Below, piece by piece: positions 32,120 to 39,885 of a stretch of 64,000 nucleotides of DNA (positions are counted from its first letter, which is position 1; every line of letters begins with the position of its first letter). The translations under genes were made by a program, and so were the position numbers. A model generated the notes under the pieces. The model was not told the origin of the DNA and did no database searches. It saw nothing but the letters and a program-made list of their open reading frames with translations. The stretch spans positions 123,958 to 187,957 of the forward strand of contig NZ_JAPJDL010000017.1 in assembly GCF_026242055.1 (NCBI RefSeq), in the 5' to 3' direction. This DNA comes from Lentzea sp. NEAU-D7 (GTDB taxonomy: Bacteria; Actinomycetota; Actinomycetes; Mycobacteriales; Pseudonocardiaceae).

Positions 32120-32811
32120 GACGCTTTGCTCCTTGCCGCATCCACCAGGGCTTCGAAAAGCCTCAGGTCTTCGATGTCCTGCTCCGGGTGCGACTGCACT
32201 CCGACGACGAATCGCGCGCCTTCCAGCTCCACGGCTTCCACGGTCCCGTCGGGCGCCTTCGCGGTGACGCGCAGCCCGTCCGCCACGCGGTCGAGCGACT
32301 GGTGGTGATGGCACTGCACGGTCGTCTCCGGGCCGATGATCGTGTACAGGTGCGTGTCCGGCACGACCTCGATCTCGGTGGTCCCGAACACGCCGGGCGC
32401 CTCGTTGTGGCCCTCGACGTGCTGGTGCAGCGTGCCGCCCAGCGCCACGTTGAGCACCTGCATGCCCCGGCACACGCCGAGCACCGGCAGGTCGAGCTTC
32501 AGCGCGGCCTCGACGAGCGCGAACTCGGCCTCGTCGCGCGCACGGCTCGGTTCGCCGGTCTTCTCGTGCCTCTCGGCGCCGTAGGCGGCGGGGTCGATGT
32601 CGGCGCCACCCGCGATCACCAGGCCGTCCAGGAACCCGATGGTCCCGGCGTTCCAGGTGCCGACCGGCGGCAGCATGACGGGGTTGCCCCCGGCCTCGAC
32701 CACGCAGTCCAGGTAGCCGCGGTAGAGCACCGCGGCCTCCACGTCCCAGAGCCCGAAGCGCGTGCGCTCCAGGTACGTGCTGATGCCGATGAGCGGCTTA
32801 CAGGCGCTCAA
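32116..32811 (-). CDS. class I glutamine amidotransferase, gamma-glutamyl hydrolase (PuuD-like)
   Basis: 231 residues with the nucleophile in GVCRGMQ (Cys114) and the His/Glu dyad in QSHPEQD (His208, Glu210), plus IAGGADIDPAAYG typical of peptidase C26. It hydrolyses gamma-glutamyl amide bonds, releasing glutamate. A TTG start at 32811 overlaps the ligase gene by 14 bases, with GAGAAGG upstream; no other start gives the conserved N-terminus. It fits as the last step of a gamma-glutamylated amine pathway. Confidence 0.88.
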   Translation of the reverse strand: MSACKPLIGISTYLERTRFGLWDVEAAVLYRGYLDCVVEAGGNPVMLPPVGTWNAGTIGFLDGLVIAGGADIDPAAYGAERHEKTGEPSRARDEAEFALVEAALKLDLPVLGVCRGMQVLNVALGGTLHQHVEGHNEAPGVFGTTEIEVVPDTHLYTIIGPETTVQCHHHQSLDRVADGLRVTAKAPDGTVEAVELEGARFVVGVQSHPEQDIEDLRLFEALVDAARSKAS

Positions 32812-34138
32812 AACCGCGCACCTTCTCCCAGTCCGTGACCGCCGCCTCGAACGCGGTCAGCTCGACCTCGGCCGCGTTGAGGTAGTGGTCGACGACGTCC
32901 TGGCCGAACGCCTCGCGCGCGATCGTGCTGCCCGCCAGCAGTTCCGCCGACTCCTTGAGCGTCGTCGGCACCGTCGGCCGGTCGGACGCGTAGGCGTTGC
33001 CCACGAACTCGTCCTCCAGCTCCAGCTCCTGCTCGACGCCGTGCAGGCCGGCCGCGATCAGCGCCGCCACCGCGAGGTACGGGTTCACGTCACCGCCGGG
33101 GACCCGGTTCTCGAACCGAAGGCCGTGGCCGTGGCCGACGACGCGCAGCGCGCACGTGCGGTTGTCGCGTCCCCACGCCACCGCGGTCGGCGCGAACGAG
33201 CCCTTCACGAAGCGCTTGTAGGAGTTGATGTTCGGGGCGAGGAAGTAGGTGAGCTCCCGCAGCCCGGCCAGCTGGCCCGCGAGGAAGTGCTTCATCAGCG
33301 GGGACATCCCGTGGCCCTCGGCGAAGACCGGCTCACCTTCCTTGGAGCGCAGGGAAAGGTGGATGTGGCAGGAGTTGCCCTCGCGTTCGTTGTACTTCGC
33401 CATGAACGTGAGCGCCTTGCCCTGCTGGGACGCGATCTCCTTGGAACCGTTCTTGTAGATCGCGTGCTGGTCGCACGTGCGCAGCGCCGTCGTGTACTTG
33501 AACGCGATCTCGTGCTGGCCGGGGTTGCACTCGCCCTTGGCGGACTCGACGACCATGCCGGCGCCCGTCATGCCGTTGCGGATGGCCCGCAGCAACGGTT
33601 CCACGCGCGCGGTGCCGAGCAGCGAGTAGTCGACGTTGTACTGGTTGGACGGCGTGAGGTCGCGGTAGCCGGCGTTCCACGCCTGCTCGTAGGAGTCGTC
33701 GAAGAGGATGAACTCCAGCTCGGTGCCGACGTAGCAGTCGAGGCCGAGCGCGTCGAGCCGGTCGAGCTGCTTGCGCAGCACCTGCCGCGGCGACGCGACG
33801 ACGGGGTCGCCGTTCTCCCAGACGACGTCGCACATGACGAGGGCGGTGCCCTCCTGCCACGGCACGCGCCGGAGGGTCTCGATGTCCGGCTTCATCACGA
33901 AGTCGCCGTACCCGCGCTCCCAGCTCGACATCTCGAAGCCGCTGACCGGGTTCATCTCGACGTCGACGGCGAGCAGGTAGTTGCAGCCCTCCGCGGAGTG
34001 GCCGAGAACCTCGTCGAGGAAGTACCGCGCAGCGCACCGCTTGCCCTGCAGGCGCCCCTGCATGTCCACGATCGCGACCAGGACGGTGTCGATCTCACCG
34101 GCGTCCACGGCCACGCTCAACTCCTCGACGGTCAGCAT
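32798..34138 (-). CDS. glutamine synthetase-like gamma-glutamyl-amine ligase (GlnA4/PuuA type)
   Basis: 446 residues, starting at ATG 34138 with GGAGG upstream. Catalytic-domain motifs are GTELEFILFDD, SAKGECNPGQHEIAF, NSCHIHLSL, and RFENRVPGGDVNPYLAVAA. The sequence lacks the adenylylation loop and other features of primary GlnA. Such proteins link glutamate to an amine. An ethanolamine-type permease is divergent, and an SDR, ALDH and hydrolase follow. The best match is therefore gamma-glutamylethanolamide synthetase, as described for Streptomyces coelicolor GlnA4. Putrescine remains an alternative. Confidence 0.85.
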   Translation of the reverse strand: MLTVEELSVAVDAGEIDTVLVAIVDMQGRLQGKRCAARYFLDEVLGHSAEGCNYLLAVDVEMNPVSGFEMSSWERGYGDFVMKPDIETLRRVPWQEGTALVMCDVVWENGDPVVASPRQVLRKQLDRLDALGLDCYVGTELEFILFDDSYEQAWNAGYRDLTPSNQYNVDYSLLGTARVEPLLRAIRNGMTGAGMVVESAKGECNPGQHEIAFKYTTALRTCDQHAIYKNGSKEIASQQGKALTFMAKYNEREGNSCHIHLSLRSKEGEPVFAEGHGMSPLMKHFLAGQLAGLRELTYFLAPNINSYKRFVKGSFAPTAVAWGRDNRTCALRVVGHGHGLRFENRVPGGDVNPYLAVAALIAAGLHGVEQELELEDEFVGNAYASDRPTVPTTLKESAELLAGSTIAREAFGQDVVDHYLNAAEVELTAFEAAVTDWEKVRGFERL

Positions 34139-34171
34139 TCCGCGTTCCTCCAAAGGTATGTCTGCGAGCCA

Positions 34172-34184
34172 TTGGCCGCACCAT
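34172..34184. promoter_or_regulatory. candidate FadR/GntR half-palindrome in divergent promoter
   Basis: On the minus strand this reads ATGGTGCGGCCAA, one base from a TGGT-N3-ACCA-type FCD operator. It lies between the ligase and permease genes, where a shared operator would be expected. Weak evidence. Confidence 0.25.
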
Positions 34185-34248
34185 CTTGACACCACCGGGT
34201 GACTGGCGCCACCCTCAACCACCGCTTAAAGGACTATTAGGAGTCCAT

Positions 34249-35673
34249 ATGGCCAAGCACGTCGAGTACGAGAAGGTGAGCAGCGACTACCTGGAGCACC
34301 GACAGCTCAAAAGAGGCGCGGCAGGGTGGGTCCTGCTGGCCGGGCTGGGAGTCTCGTACGTGATCTCCGGCGACTTCGCCGGGTGGAACTTCGGCCTCGC
34401 CCAGGGCGGCTGGGGCGGGATGCTGGTCGCCACGATCCTGATGGCGACGATGTACACGTGCATGGTGTTCGGTCTCGCCGAACTGGCCTCGGCGCTCCCC
34501 GTGGCGGGCGCCGGTTACGGTTTCGCGAGGCGCGCGCTCGGCCCGTTGGGCGGGTACGCCACAGGTATCGCCATTCTCATCGAGTACGCCATCGCTCCCG
34601 CGGCGATCTCGGTGTTCATCGGCGACTACATCAAGGCGCTCGGTCTGCTGGACGCCACCTGGCCGGTGTACCTGGCGTGCTACATCGTGTTCGTCGGCAT
34701 CCACCTCTACGGCGTCGGCGAGGCGCTGCGGGTGATGTTCGTGATCACCGGTGTCGCGGTCGTGGCCCTGGTCGCGTTCGTGGCGGGCATGATCCCGAAG
34801 TTCGACTCCGCGAAGCTGTTCGACATCGGCGACGGCTCGTTCCTGCCGATGGGCGTGACAGGGGCGTGGGGCGCGATCGTGTTCGCGATCTGGTTCTTCC
34901 TCGCGGTGGAGGGCGTGCCGCTGGCCGCCGAGGAGGCGCGGGATCCCAAGCGGGACATGCCTCGCGGCATCATCGGCGCGATGGTCGTGCTGCTGGTGTT
35001 CGCGGCGGCGATCCTGCTCGTCGCGCCCGGCGGTGCGGGCTCGAAGGCGCTGGAGGCGTCCGGAAACCCGTTGCCCGAGGCGGTGCGCGCGGCCTACGGC
35101 GGCGACACGTTCCTGGCGCAGCTGGTCAACTACGTCGGCCTCGCGGGTCTGGTCGCGTCGTTCTTCTCGATCATCTACGCGTACTCGCGGCAGCTGTTCG
35201 CGTTGTCGCGCGCGGGATACCTGCCGCGCTGGCTGTCGAAGACCGGCAAGCGCAAGACGCCGTACCTCGCCCTGATCGTGCCCGGCACCATCGGGTTCGT
35301 GCTGGCGACGGTGATGAAGTCGGTCGACCCGGTGACGGGTGGTGCGCGGCTCATCAACATCGCGGTGTTCGGCGCGGCCCTGTCCTACGTGCTGATGATG
35401 GTGTCGCACATCGTGCTGCGGAAGACGGCACCGGACCTGCCTCGCCCGTACCGGACTCCTGGCGGTGTGGTGACCACGGGCGTGGCGCTGGTTCTGGCCG
35501 TCGCGGCCGTCATCGCGACGTTCTTCGTGGACGAGATCGCCGCCGCCGTGACAGCGGGAATCGTGTTGATCGCTGTCGCCTACTACTGGTTCTACAGTCG
35601 CCATCACCTGGTCGCGAACGCCCCGGAGGAGGAGTTCGCGGCGATCGCGAAGGCGGAGGCCGAGCTCGACTGA
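34249..35673 (+). CDS. APC-superfamily ethanolamine/amino acid permease
   Basis: 474 residues and 12 predicted helices. YVISGDFAGWNFGLAQGGWGGML (about 36-58) and FGLAELASALPVAGAGYGFA are typical of the ethanolamine permease subgroup, and EGVPLAAEEARDPKRDMPRGI is the conserved loop. AGGAG precedes the ATG. It is divergent from the gamma-glutamyl ligase operon, whose substrate it probably imports. Its stop codon is the first triplet of the duplicated epimerase fragment that follows. Confidence 0.88.
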   Translation: MAKHVEYEKVSSDYLEHRQLKRGAAGWVLLAGLGVSYVISGDFAGWNFGLAQGGWGGMLVATILMATMYTCMVFGLAELASALPVAGAGYGFARRALGPLGGYATGIAILIEYAIAPAAISVFIGDYIKALGLLDATWPVYLACYIVFVGIHLYGVGEALRVMFVITGVAVVALVAFVAGMIPKFDSAKLFDIGDGSFLPMGVTGAWGAIVFAIWFFLAVEGVPLAAEEARDPKRDMPRGIIGAMVVLLVFAAAILLVAPGGAGSKALEASGNPLPEAVRAAYGGDTFLAQLVNYVGLAGLVASFFSIIYAYSRQLFALSRAGYLPRWLSKTGKRKTPYLALIVPGTIGFVLATVMKSVDPVTGGARLINIAVFGAALSYVLMMVSHIVLRKTAPDLPRPYRTPGGVVTTGVALVLAVAAVIATFFVDEIAAAVTAGIVLIAVAYYWFYSRHHLVANAPEEEFAAIAKAEAELD

Positions 35674-35735
35674 GCAGGCGGGTGCTGGTCCTCGGCGGCA
35701 CGGGCCTCGCCGGCCGTGCCGCCGCTCGGCACCCC
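35671..35735 (+). pseudogene. 5' fragment of an epimerase gene, duplicated
   Basis: Sixty bases (35671-35730) match 36705-36764, the start of the intact epimerase gene, at 53 positions. They encode SRRVLVLGGTGLAGRAAAR (compare SRRALILGGTGLIGRAAAR) and hit a stop at once. The IniB-domain gene lies between the two copies. This looks like the stump left by a duplication or insertion event. Confidence 0.75.
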
Positions 35736-35781
35736 TAACGAGTGCGAAATCCCCCTAACGGGTGACCTTCGGCCCCTAAGG
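35732..35781 (+). repeat. three CCCCTAA direct repeats, possible operator array
   Basis: CCCCTAACG at 35732, CCCCTAACG at 35752 and CCCCTAAGG at 35773, each followed by a GAGT/GGGT-like tail, spaced 20 and 21 bases (two helical turns). They lie about 105-155 bases upstream of the IniB-domain gene, suggesting cooperative binding on one DNA face. Confidence 0.55.
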
Positions 35782-35821
35782 AGTTCGGCTGCCCGAGATC
35801 TAGGGATTGCACCCGATGTCA

Positions 35822-35862
35822 GGGGGATGTTGATCTCACTACGGTTCGTGGCTACATCCCCC
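35822..35862 (+). promoter_or_regulatory. inverted repeat spanning a putative promoter
   Basis: GGGGGATGT and ACATCCCCC (perfect 9-bp arms) flank 23 bases. TTGATC at 35830-35835 and TACATC at 35853-35858 are 17 bp apart and could be -35 and -10 elements for the IniB-domain gene. Confidence 0.4.
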
Positions 35863-35887
35863 GACCCGCCGTAGGAGCTCCACTTCC

Positions 35888-36691
35888 ATGATGCAGCAGG
35901 ACATTCAGCCGGCCACCCCGCAGCAGCCCGCTCCGCCCGCCGCGCCGCAGGCGCCCGCCCCGGCCAGCCCGGTGGCCGTGCCGCAGGAGGCCCAGCCGGC
36001 CACGCTGCAGGAGTTCGCCCTGAACCTCCTGAACGACCCGGCGGCCCTGTCTGCGTTCGACCTCGACCCCGAAGGCGTCCTCAGCGCCTGCGGTCTCAGC
36101 GACATCACCCCCGGTGACGTCCAGGAGATCCTCCCGCTGGTGCTCGACGCCGCCTCGATCGCGGACGTCGACGGCCTGTCGTCCTACAGCGCCCTCACGG
36201 GTCTCGCGAACCTCGACGCCGCCAACGGCCTCGCCGGCGACCTGTCCGGCCACTGCGACGTGTCGGGCACCCTCGACGGCGTCACCGGCGCCGTCCCCGG
36301 CCTGGCCGGCGTCGCGGACCTCGGCGGCGTCGCGGACCTCGGCGGCGTCACCGACCTGTCCGGTGTCACGGGTCTCGCCGGCACCGGCGACGTGCTCGGC
36401 ACCGTGACCGGCGTGGCGGACGTCGGCGGCGTCCTCGGCACCGTCACCGGCGTGACCGGCGTCGTGTCCGTCGACGGCGTGCCCGGCGTGCTCGGCGCCG
36501 TCACCACCGACGTCACGACCGTCACCGACGTGGTCCACGAGGTCGTGCCGGACGTCGCGCCGGTCAGCGGCGTGCACGACACCGTCCACGGCGTCGTCGA
36601 CGGCACCGTCGGCTCCGTGATCGGTGGCGACGTCACCGACCTCGACCTGCTCGACGGCGTCGGTGGCCTGACCGAAGGCCTCGGCCTCTGA
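35888..36691 (+). CDS. IniB N-terminal-domain protein with Gly/Val/Asp repeats
   Basis: 267 residues. After a Gln/Pro/Ala-rich start comes an IniB-like N-terminal domain (TLQEFALNLLNDPAALSAFD, GVLSACGLSDITPGDVQEIL; about 38-85). From about 125 a long low-complexity region is built on GV-x-DL-x and GTVTGV units (GVADLGGVADLGGVTDLSGV). There is no signal peptide. IniB of M. tuberculosis belongs to the cell-wall-stress-induced iniBAC operon, but no iniA or iniC is present here. GGAG lies 10 bases before ATG. The protein is probably acidic and structural; its function is unknown. Confidence 0.7.
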   Translation: MMQQDIQPATPQQPAPPAAPQAPAPASPVAVPQEAQPATLQEFALNLLNDPAALSAFDLDPEGVLSACGLSDITPGDVQEILPLVLDAASIADVDGLSSYSALTGLANLDAANGLAGDLSGHCDVSGTLDGVTGAVPGLAGVADLGGVADLGGVTDLSGVTGLAGTGDVLGTVTGVADVGGVLGTVTGVTGVVSVDGVPGVLGAVTTDVTTVTDVVHEVVPDVAPVSGVHDTVHGVVDGTVGSVIGGDVTDLDLLDGVGGLTEGLGL

Positions 36692-36703
36692 TCTGATGCT
36701 CGG

Positions 36704-37597
36704 GTGAGCAGACGAGCGTTGATCCTCGGCGGCACGGGCCTCATCGGCCGTGCCGCCGCTCGGCGTCTGCGGCAGGCGGGCTGGACCGTCGACGCCCCCG
36801 GCCGCGAGGTGGACCGCGCCGACCCGAGGGCGCTGGCTCAGGCCATGGGCGACGGCGCCGACCTCCTCGTCGACTGCCTCTGCTACACCGCGTCGGACGC
36901 GCGGACGCTGCTGCCGCTGGCACGCGACGCCGGTTCGACCGTGATGATCTCGGCCAAGGCGGTGTACGCGGACTCCCGCGGACGCCACGTGAACTCCGCC
37001 GAACCTCCCCGCTTCGACGGCCCGGTGACCGAGGACCAGCCGACACTCGCGCCGCTCGACTCGGACCCGTTCACCCGCGAGGGCTACGGACCGAACAAGG
37101 TGGCGGCGGAGCGGACGCTGCTCGACAGCGGCCTCCCGGTCACCGTGCTGCGACCGTCCAAGGTGCACGGCCCCGGCAACAAGCGGCCGCTGGAGTCCTA
37201 CTTCGTCGACCGCATCCTCGCCGGCCACCGGATCGTCCTGCTCGCGTCGCGCGGCGAGGGCGTCGACCACCCGACCGCCGCCGCGAACCTCGCCGCGCTG
37301 ATCGAGACCGCCGCCCTGCACCCCGGCCGGCGCGTGCTGAACGCCGCCGACCCGGACGCGCCGAACGGCCTGGAGATCTCGCGGATCATCGCCCGCGCAC
37401 TGGACCACGAGTGGCAAGAGATCCTGCTGGACCACGACGAGGCGGGCCGCCACCCGTGGCGCCGGGGCTTCGTCCTGGACACCTCGGCGGCGCTGGCACT
37501 GGGCTACCGCCCGGTAGGCGACTACGCCCTCACCGTGCGGGAGACGCTCCGCGACCTCGTTTCGAGAAGCTCGTGGCAGGATCGGTCACGTGAGTGA
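36704..37597 (+). CDS. NAD-dependent epimerase/dehydratase-family protein
   Basis: A 297-residue extended-SDR-like protein: LILGGTGLIGRAAARRL (nucleotide binding), YGPNKVAAERTLL (Tyr-x3-Lys), TVLRPSKVHGPGNKRPLES. The substrate is unknown. The start is GTG; its 3' end overlaps the hydroxyacyl-CoA dehydrogenase start by 8 bases. A decayed copy of its first 60 bases lies upstream, right after the permease, suggesting it once followed the permease directly. Confidence 0.85.
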   Translation: MSRRALILGGTGLIGRAAARRLRQAGWTVDAPGREVDRADPRALAQAMGDGADLLVDCLCYTASDARTLLPLARDAGSTVMISAKAVYADSRGRHVNSAEPPRFDGPVTEDQPTLAPLDSDPFTREGYGPNKVAAERTLLDSGLPVTVLRPSKVHGPGNKRPLESYFVDRILAGHRIVLLASRGEGVDHPTAAANLAALIETAALHPGRRVLNAADPDAPNGLEISRIIARALDHEWQEILLDHDEAGRHPWRRGFVLDTSAALALGYRPVGDYALTVRETLRDLVSRSSWQDRSRE

Positions 37598-38453
37598 CAT
37601 TCAACGTGTGGGAGTCGTCGGTTCCGGCCTCATGGGCTCCGGAATCGCCGAGGTGAGCGCGCGTGCGGGCCTCGACGTCATCGTCGTCGAGGTCAACGCG
37701 GGCGCGGCCGAGGCAGCGCAGGGGCGGATCGCCACCTCGCTCGCCAGGGGCGTCAAGTCCGGCAAGCTCAGCGAGGAGGACCGGGACGGCGCGCTGAAGC
37801 GCATCCGGTTCACCACCGACATCGGCGAGTTCGCCGACCGCCAGTTCGTGGTCGAGGCGGTCGCCGAGAACGAGCAGATCAAGACCGACGTCTTCACCGC
37901 GCTCGACAAGGTCGTGAAGGACGACGACGCCATCTTCGCGTCCAACACGTCGTCCATCCCGATCATGAAGCTGGGCATGGCGACGAACCGGCCCGAGCAG
38001 GTCATCGGCGTGCACTTCTTCAACCCGGTGCCGGTGCTCAAGCTCGTGGAGATCGTGCCGTCGCTGCTGACCGGCGCCGCCACGCAGGACCGCGCGGAGC
38101 AGTTCGTGCGCGAGACCCTGCACAAGGAGGTCATCCGCTCGCAGGACCGCGCCGGTTTCGTGGTCAACGCGCTGCTGATCCCCTACCTGCTCTCGTCGAT
38201 CCGCATGCTGGAGTCCGGCTTCGCCTCGGCCGACGACATCGACAACGGCATGGTGCTCGGCTGCGCGCACCCGATGGGTCCGCTGCGCCTCACCGACCTG
38301 ATCGGCCTCGACACCACGAAGGCCATCGCCGAGTCGATGTACGAGGAGTTCAAGGAGCCGCTGTACTCCCCGCCGCCGCTGCTGCTGCGCATGGTGGACG
38401 CGGGCCTGCTCGGCAAGAAGTCGGGCCGCGGCTTCCACAACTACGCCAAGTGA
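37590..38453 (+). CDS. 3-hydroxybutyryl-CoA dehydrogenase
   Basis: 287 residues, the length of a monofunctional 3-hydroxyacyl-CoA dehydrogenase. GVVGSGLMGSGIAE (8-21) is the NAD site, SNTSSIPI and the catalytic His in GVHFFNPVPVLKLVEIV follow, and the C-terminal domain has AHPMGPLRLTDLIGLDT. It interconverts acetoacetyl-CoA and 3-hydroxybutyryl-CoA in fatty acid or PHB/ethylmalonyl-CoA metabolism. It is coupled to the upstream epimerase by overlap and followed by a strong terminator. Confidence 0.93.
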   Translation: MSDIQRVGVVGSGLMGSGIAEVSARAGLDVIVVEVNAGAAEAAQGRIATSLARGVKSGKLSEEDRDGALKRIRFTTDIGEFADRQFVVEAVAENEQIKTDVFTALDKVVKDDDAIFASNTSSIPIMKLGMATNRPEQVIGVHFFNPVPVLKLVEIVPSLLTGAATQDRAEQFVRETLHKEVIRSQDRAGFVVNALLIPYLLSSIRMLESGFASADDIDNGMVLGCAHPMGPLRLTDLIGLDTTKAIAESMYEEFKEPLYSPPPLLLRMVDAGLLGKKSGRGFHNYAK

Positions 38454-38460
38454 CCTGACG

Positions 38461-38490
38461 AGAAGGCCCGCTCCCCGGAGCGGGCCTTCT
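38461..38490. terminator. strong bidirectional terminator
   Basis: AGAAGGCCCGCTCC and GGAGCGGGCCTTCT pair perfectly around a CC centre, 8 bases after the dehydrogenase stop and 34 bases from the convergent conservon end. Confidence 0.9.
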
Positions 38491-38523
38491 GCTCGTGGCC
38501 CGGCGACTGGCGGCGAGCGACCG

Positions 38524-39105
38524 CTAGACCGCGGCCAGCCGGTTCATCGAGTGCTGGATCAGCTCGACCAGCACCGACTTCGACGACTCCCGGTCCCGCG
38601 CGTCGCACAGCACCACCGGGATCGCCTCGTCCAGGTCGAGTGCGTGCCGCACCTCGTCCACCGTGTACAGCTGCGAGCCGTCGAAGCAGTTCACGGCGAC
38701 GATGAACGGAATGGCGCGGTGCTCGAAGAAGTCGATCGAGGGGAACGACGAGTCGAGGCGGCGCGTGTCCACGAGGACCACGGCGCCGATCGCGCCGGTC
38801 GCCAGCTCGTCCCACATGAACCAGAACCGGTTCTGGCCGGGCGTGCCGAACAGGTACAGCACCACCTTGGTGTTGATGGTGATGCGACCGAAGTCGAGGG
38901 CGACGGTGGTCGTGTCCTTGCCCTCGATGCCGGCGAGGTCGTCGACGTGCACACCGGCCTCGGTGAGCAGTTCCTCGGTCCGCAGCGGCGGGATCTCGGA
39001 CACCGACGCGACCATCGTGGTCTTGCCGGTGCCGAACCCGCCCGCGATGACGATCTTGACCGCGGTCGGCACGATCAGCTGGCCATCAGATCCCACGAAC
39101 ACCAT
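38524..39105 (-). CDS. conservon GTP-binding protein (CvnD-like)
   Basis: A 193-residue small GTPase of the MglA-like actinobacterial group. The P-loop is GGFGTGKTT (22-30), the G3-like motif is LFGTPGQNRFWFMWDEL, and AVNCFDG takes the place of NKxD. It is the switch component of a conservon, linked to a histidine-kinase-like CvnA, Roadblock CvnB and DUF742 CvnC. Start ATG 39105 overlaps CvnC by 20 bases; a GTG at 39096 is an alternative. No cytochrome P450 (CvnE) follows. Confidence 0.9.
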   Translation of the reverse strand: MVFVGSDGQLIVPTAVKIVIAGGFGTGKTTMVASVSEIPPLRTEELLTEAGVHVDDLAGIEGKDTTTVALDFGRITINTKVVLYLFGTPGQNRFWFMWDELATGAIGAVVLVDTRRLDSSFPSIDFFEHRAIPFIVAVNCFDGSQLYTVDEVRHALDLDEAIPVVLCDARDRESSKSVLVELIQHSMNRLAAV

Positions 39106-39451
39106 CCAGTACGGCCTGCAGGAGATTCCTGTCGGGAATCTTGGGGGACGAGTTCTGCACGAGCACGTCACCACGCTCGATGAGGTCCGACAGCAGGACC
39201 TTCACCACGATGAGCGGCACGTCGAGGTAGGCGGCGACCTCGGCGACCGAGAGCGGGCGTGCGCACAGGGCCATGATCTCGCGATGTTCGACGGTCAGCG
39301 ACGTCTGGTCGGACGCAAACGAGGAGGCTCGGACCTGCGTCACGAGGTGCAGGTCGGGCGCGTTCGGCCGGGTGCGGCCGCGCACCATCGCGTAGGGCCG
39401 CACCAGCGGCCCCGCGGCCTCGTCGTACCACCAGTCCTCGCGCGAGGTCAT
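39086..39451 (-). CDS. conservon DUF742 protein (CvnC-like)
   Basis: 121 residues. N-terminal WWYDEAAGPLVRPYAMVRGRT is the DUF742 signature, with a winged-helix-like segment REIMALCARPLSVAEVAAYL and a C-terminal LVQ..PDRNLLQAVLDG. It starts at ATG 39451 sharing one base with the CvnB stop, so the operon is translationally coupled. Its biochemical role is not established; it forms part of the conservon complex. Confidence 0.92.
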   Translation of the reverse strand: MTSREDWWYDEAAGPLVRPYAMVRGRTRPNAPDLHLVTQVRASSFASDQTSLTVEHREIMALCARPLSVAEVAAYLDVPLIVVKVLLSDLIERGDVLVQNSSPKIPDRNLLQAVLDGVRGI

Positions 39452-39885
39452 CAGCGCGACTCACGCGCCGAGGGCACAGTCGCGGTCTCGGCGCGCGGAG
39501 CCGACGAGAGGTACGTGCCGACACGCTTCACCAGCATGTTCATCTCGTACGCAATCATGCCCATGTCTGCATCTTCCTCGCCCAGCACGGCGAGGCAAGC
39601 CCCGTGACCGGCCGCGGTCACGAACAGGTACGCGTGCTCCATCTCCACGATGGTCTGCCGGACGGCTCCGCCGCCGAAGTGCCGTCCGGTGCCGCGGGCG
39701 AGCGACTGGAACGCCGACGCCATCGCGGACAGGTGCTCCGAGTCGTCGCGGGACAGCCCGGCCGACCGGCCGAGCAGGAGTCCGTCCGCCGACAGCACGA
39801 CCGCGTGGCGGGCGCCGACCACTCGCTGGATCAGGTCCTCCAGCAACCAGTTCAGTTCGCCGTGCTGGCTTGCGTTGTCCTTCAT
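39451..39885 (-). CDS. conservon Roadblock/LC7 protein (CvnB-like)
   Basis: 144 residues with a Roadblock fold: ELNWLLEDLIQRVVGARHAVVLSADGLLLGRS, LSAMASAFQSLARG, and YEMNMLVKRVGTYL. Such proteins regulate MglA-like GTPases. ATG 39885 overlaps the CvnA stop (ATGA). Confidence 0.93.
   Translation of the reverse strand: MKDNASQHGELNWLLEDLIQRVVGARHAVVLSADGLLLGRSAGLSRDDSEHLSAMASAFQSLARGTGRHFGGGAVRQTIVEMEHAYLFVTAAGHGACLAVLGEEDADMGMIAYEMNMLVKRVGTYLSSAPRAETATVPSARESR

Noticed and set aside
32798..34138. Primary glutamine synthetase GlnA
   Set aside because: Operon context and sequence differ from GlnAI; it fits a gamma-glutamyl-amine ligase.
35888..36691. PE/PPE-like or toxin repeat protein
   Set aside because: The N-terminal domain matches the IniB type; no PE/PPE motif, signal peptide or toxin domain is seen.
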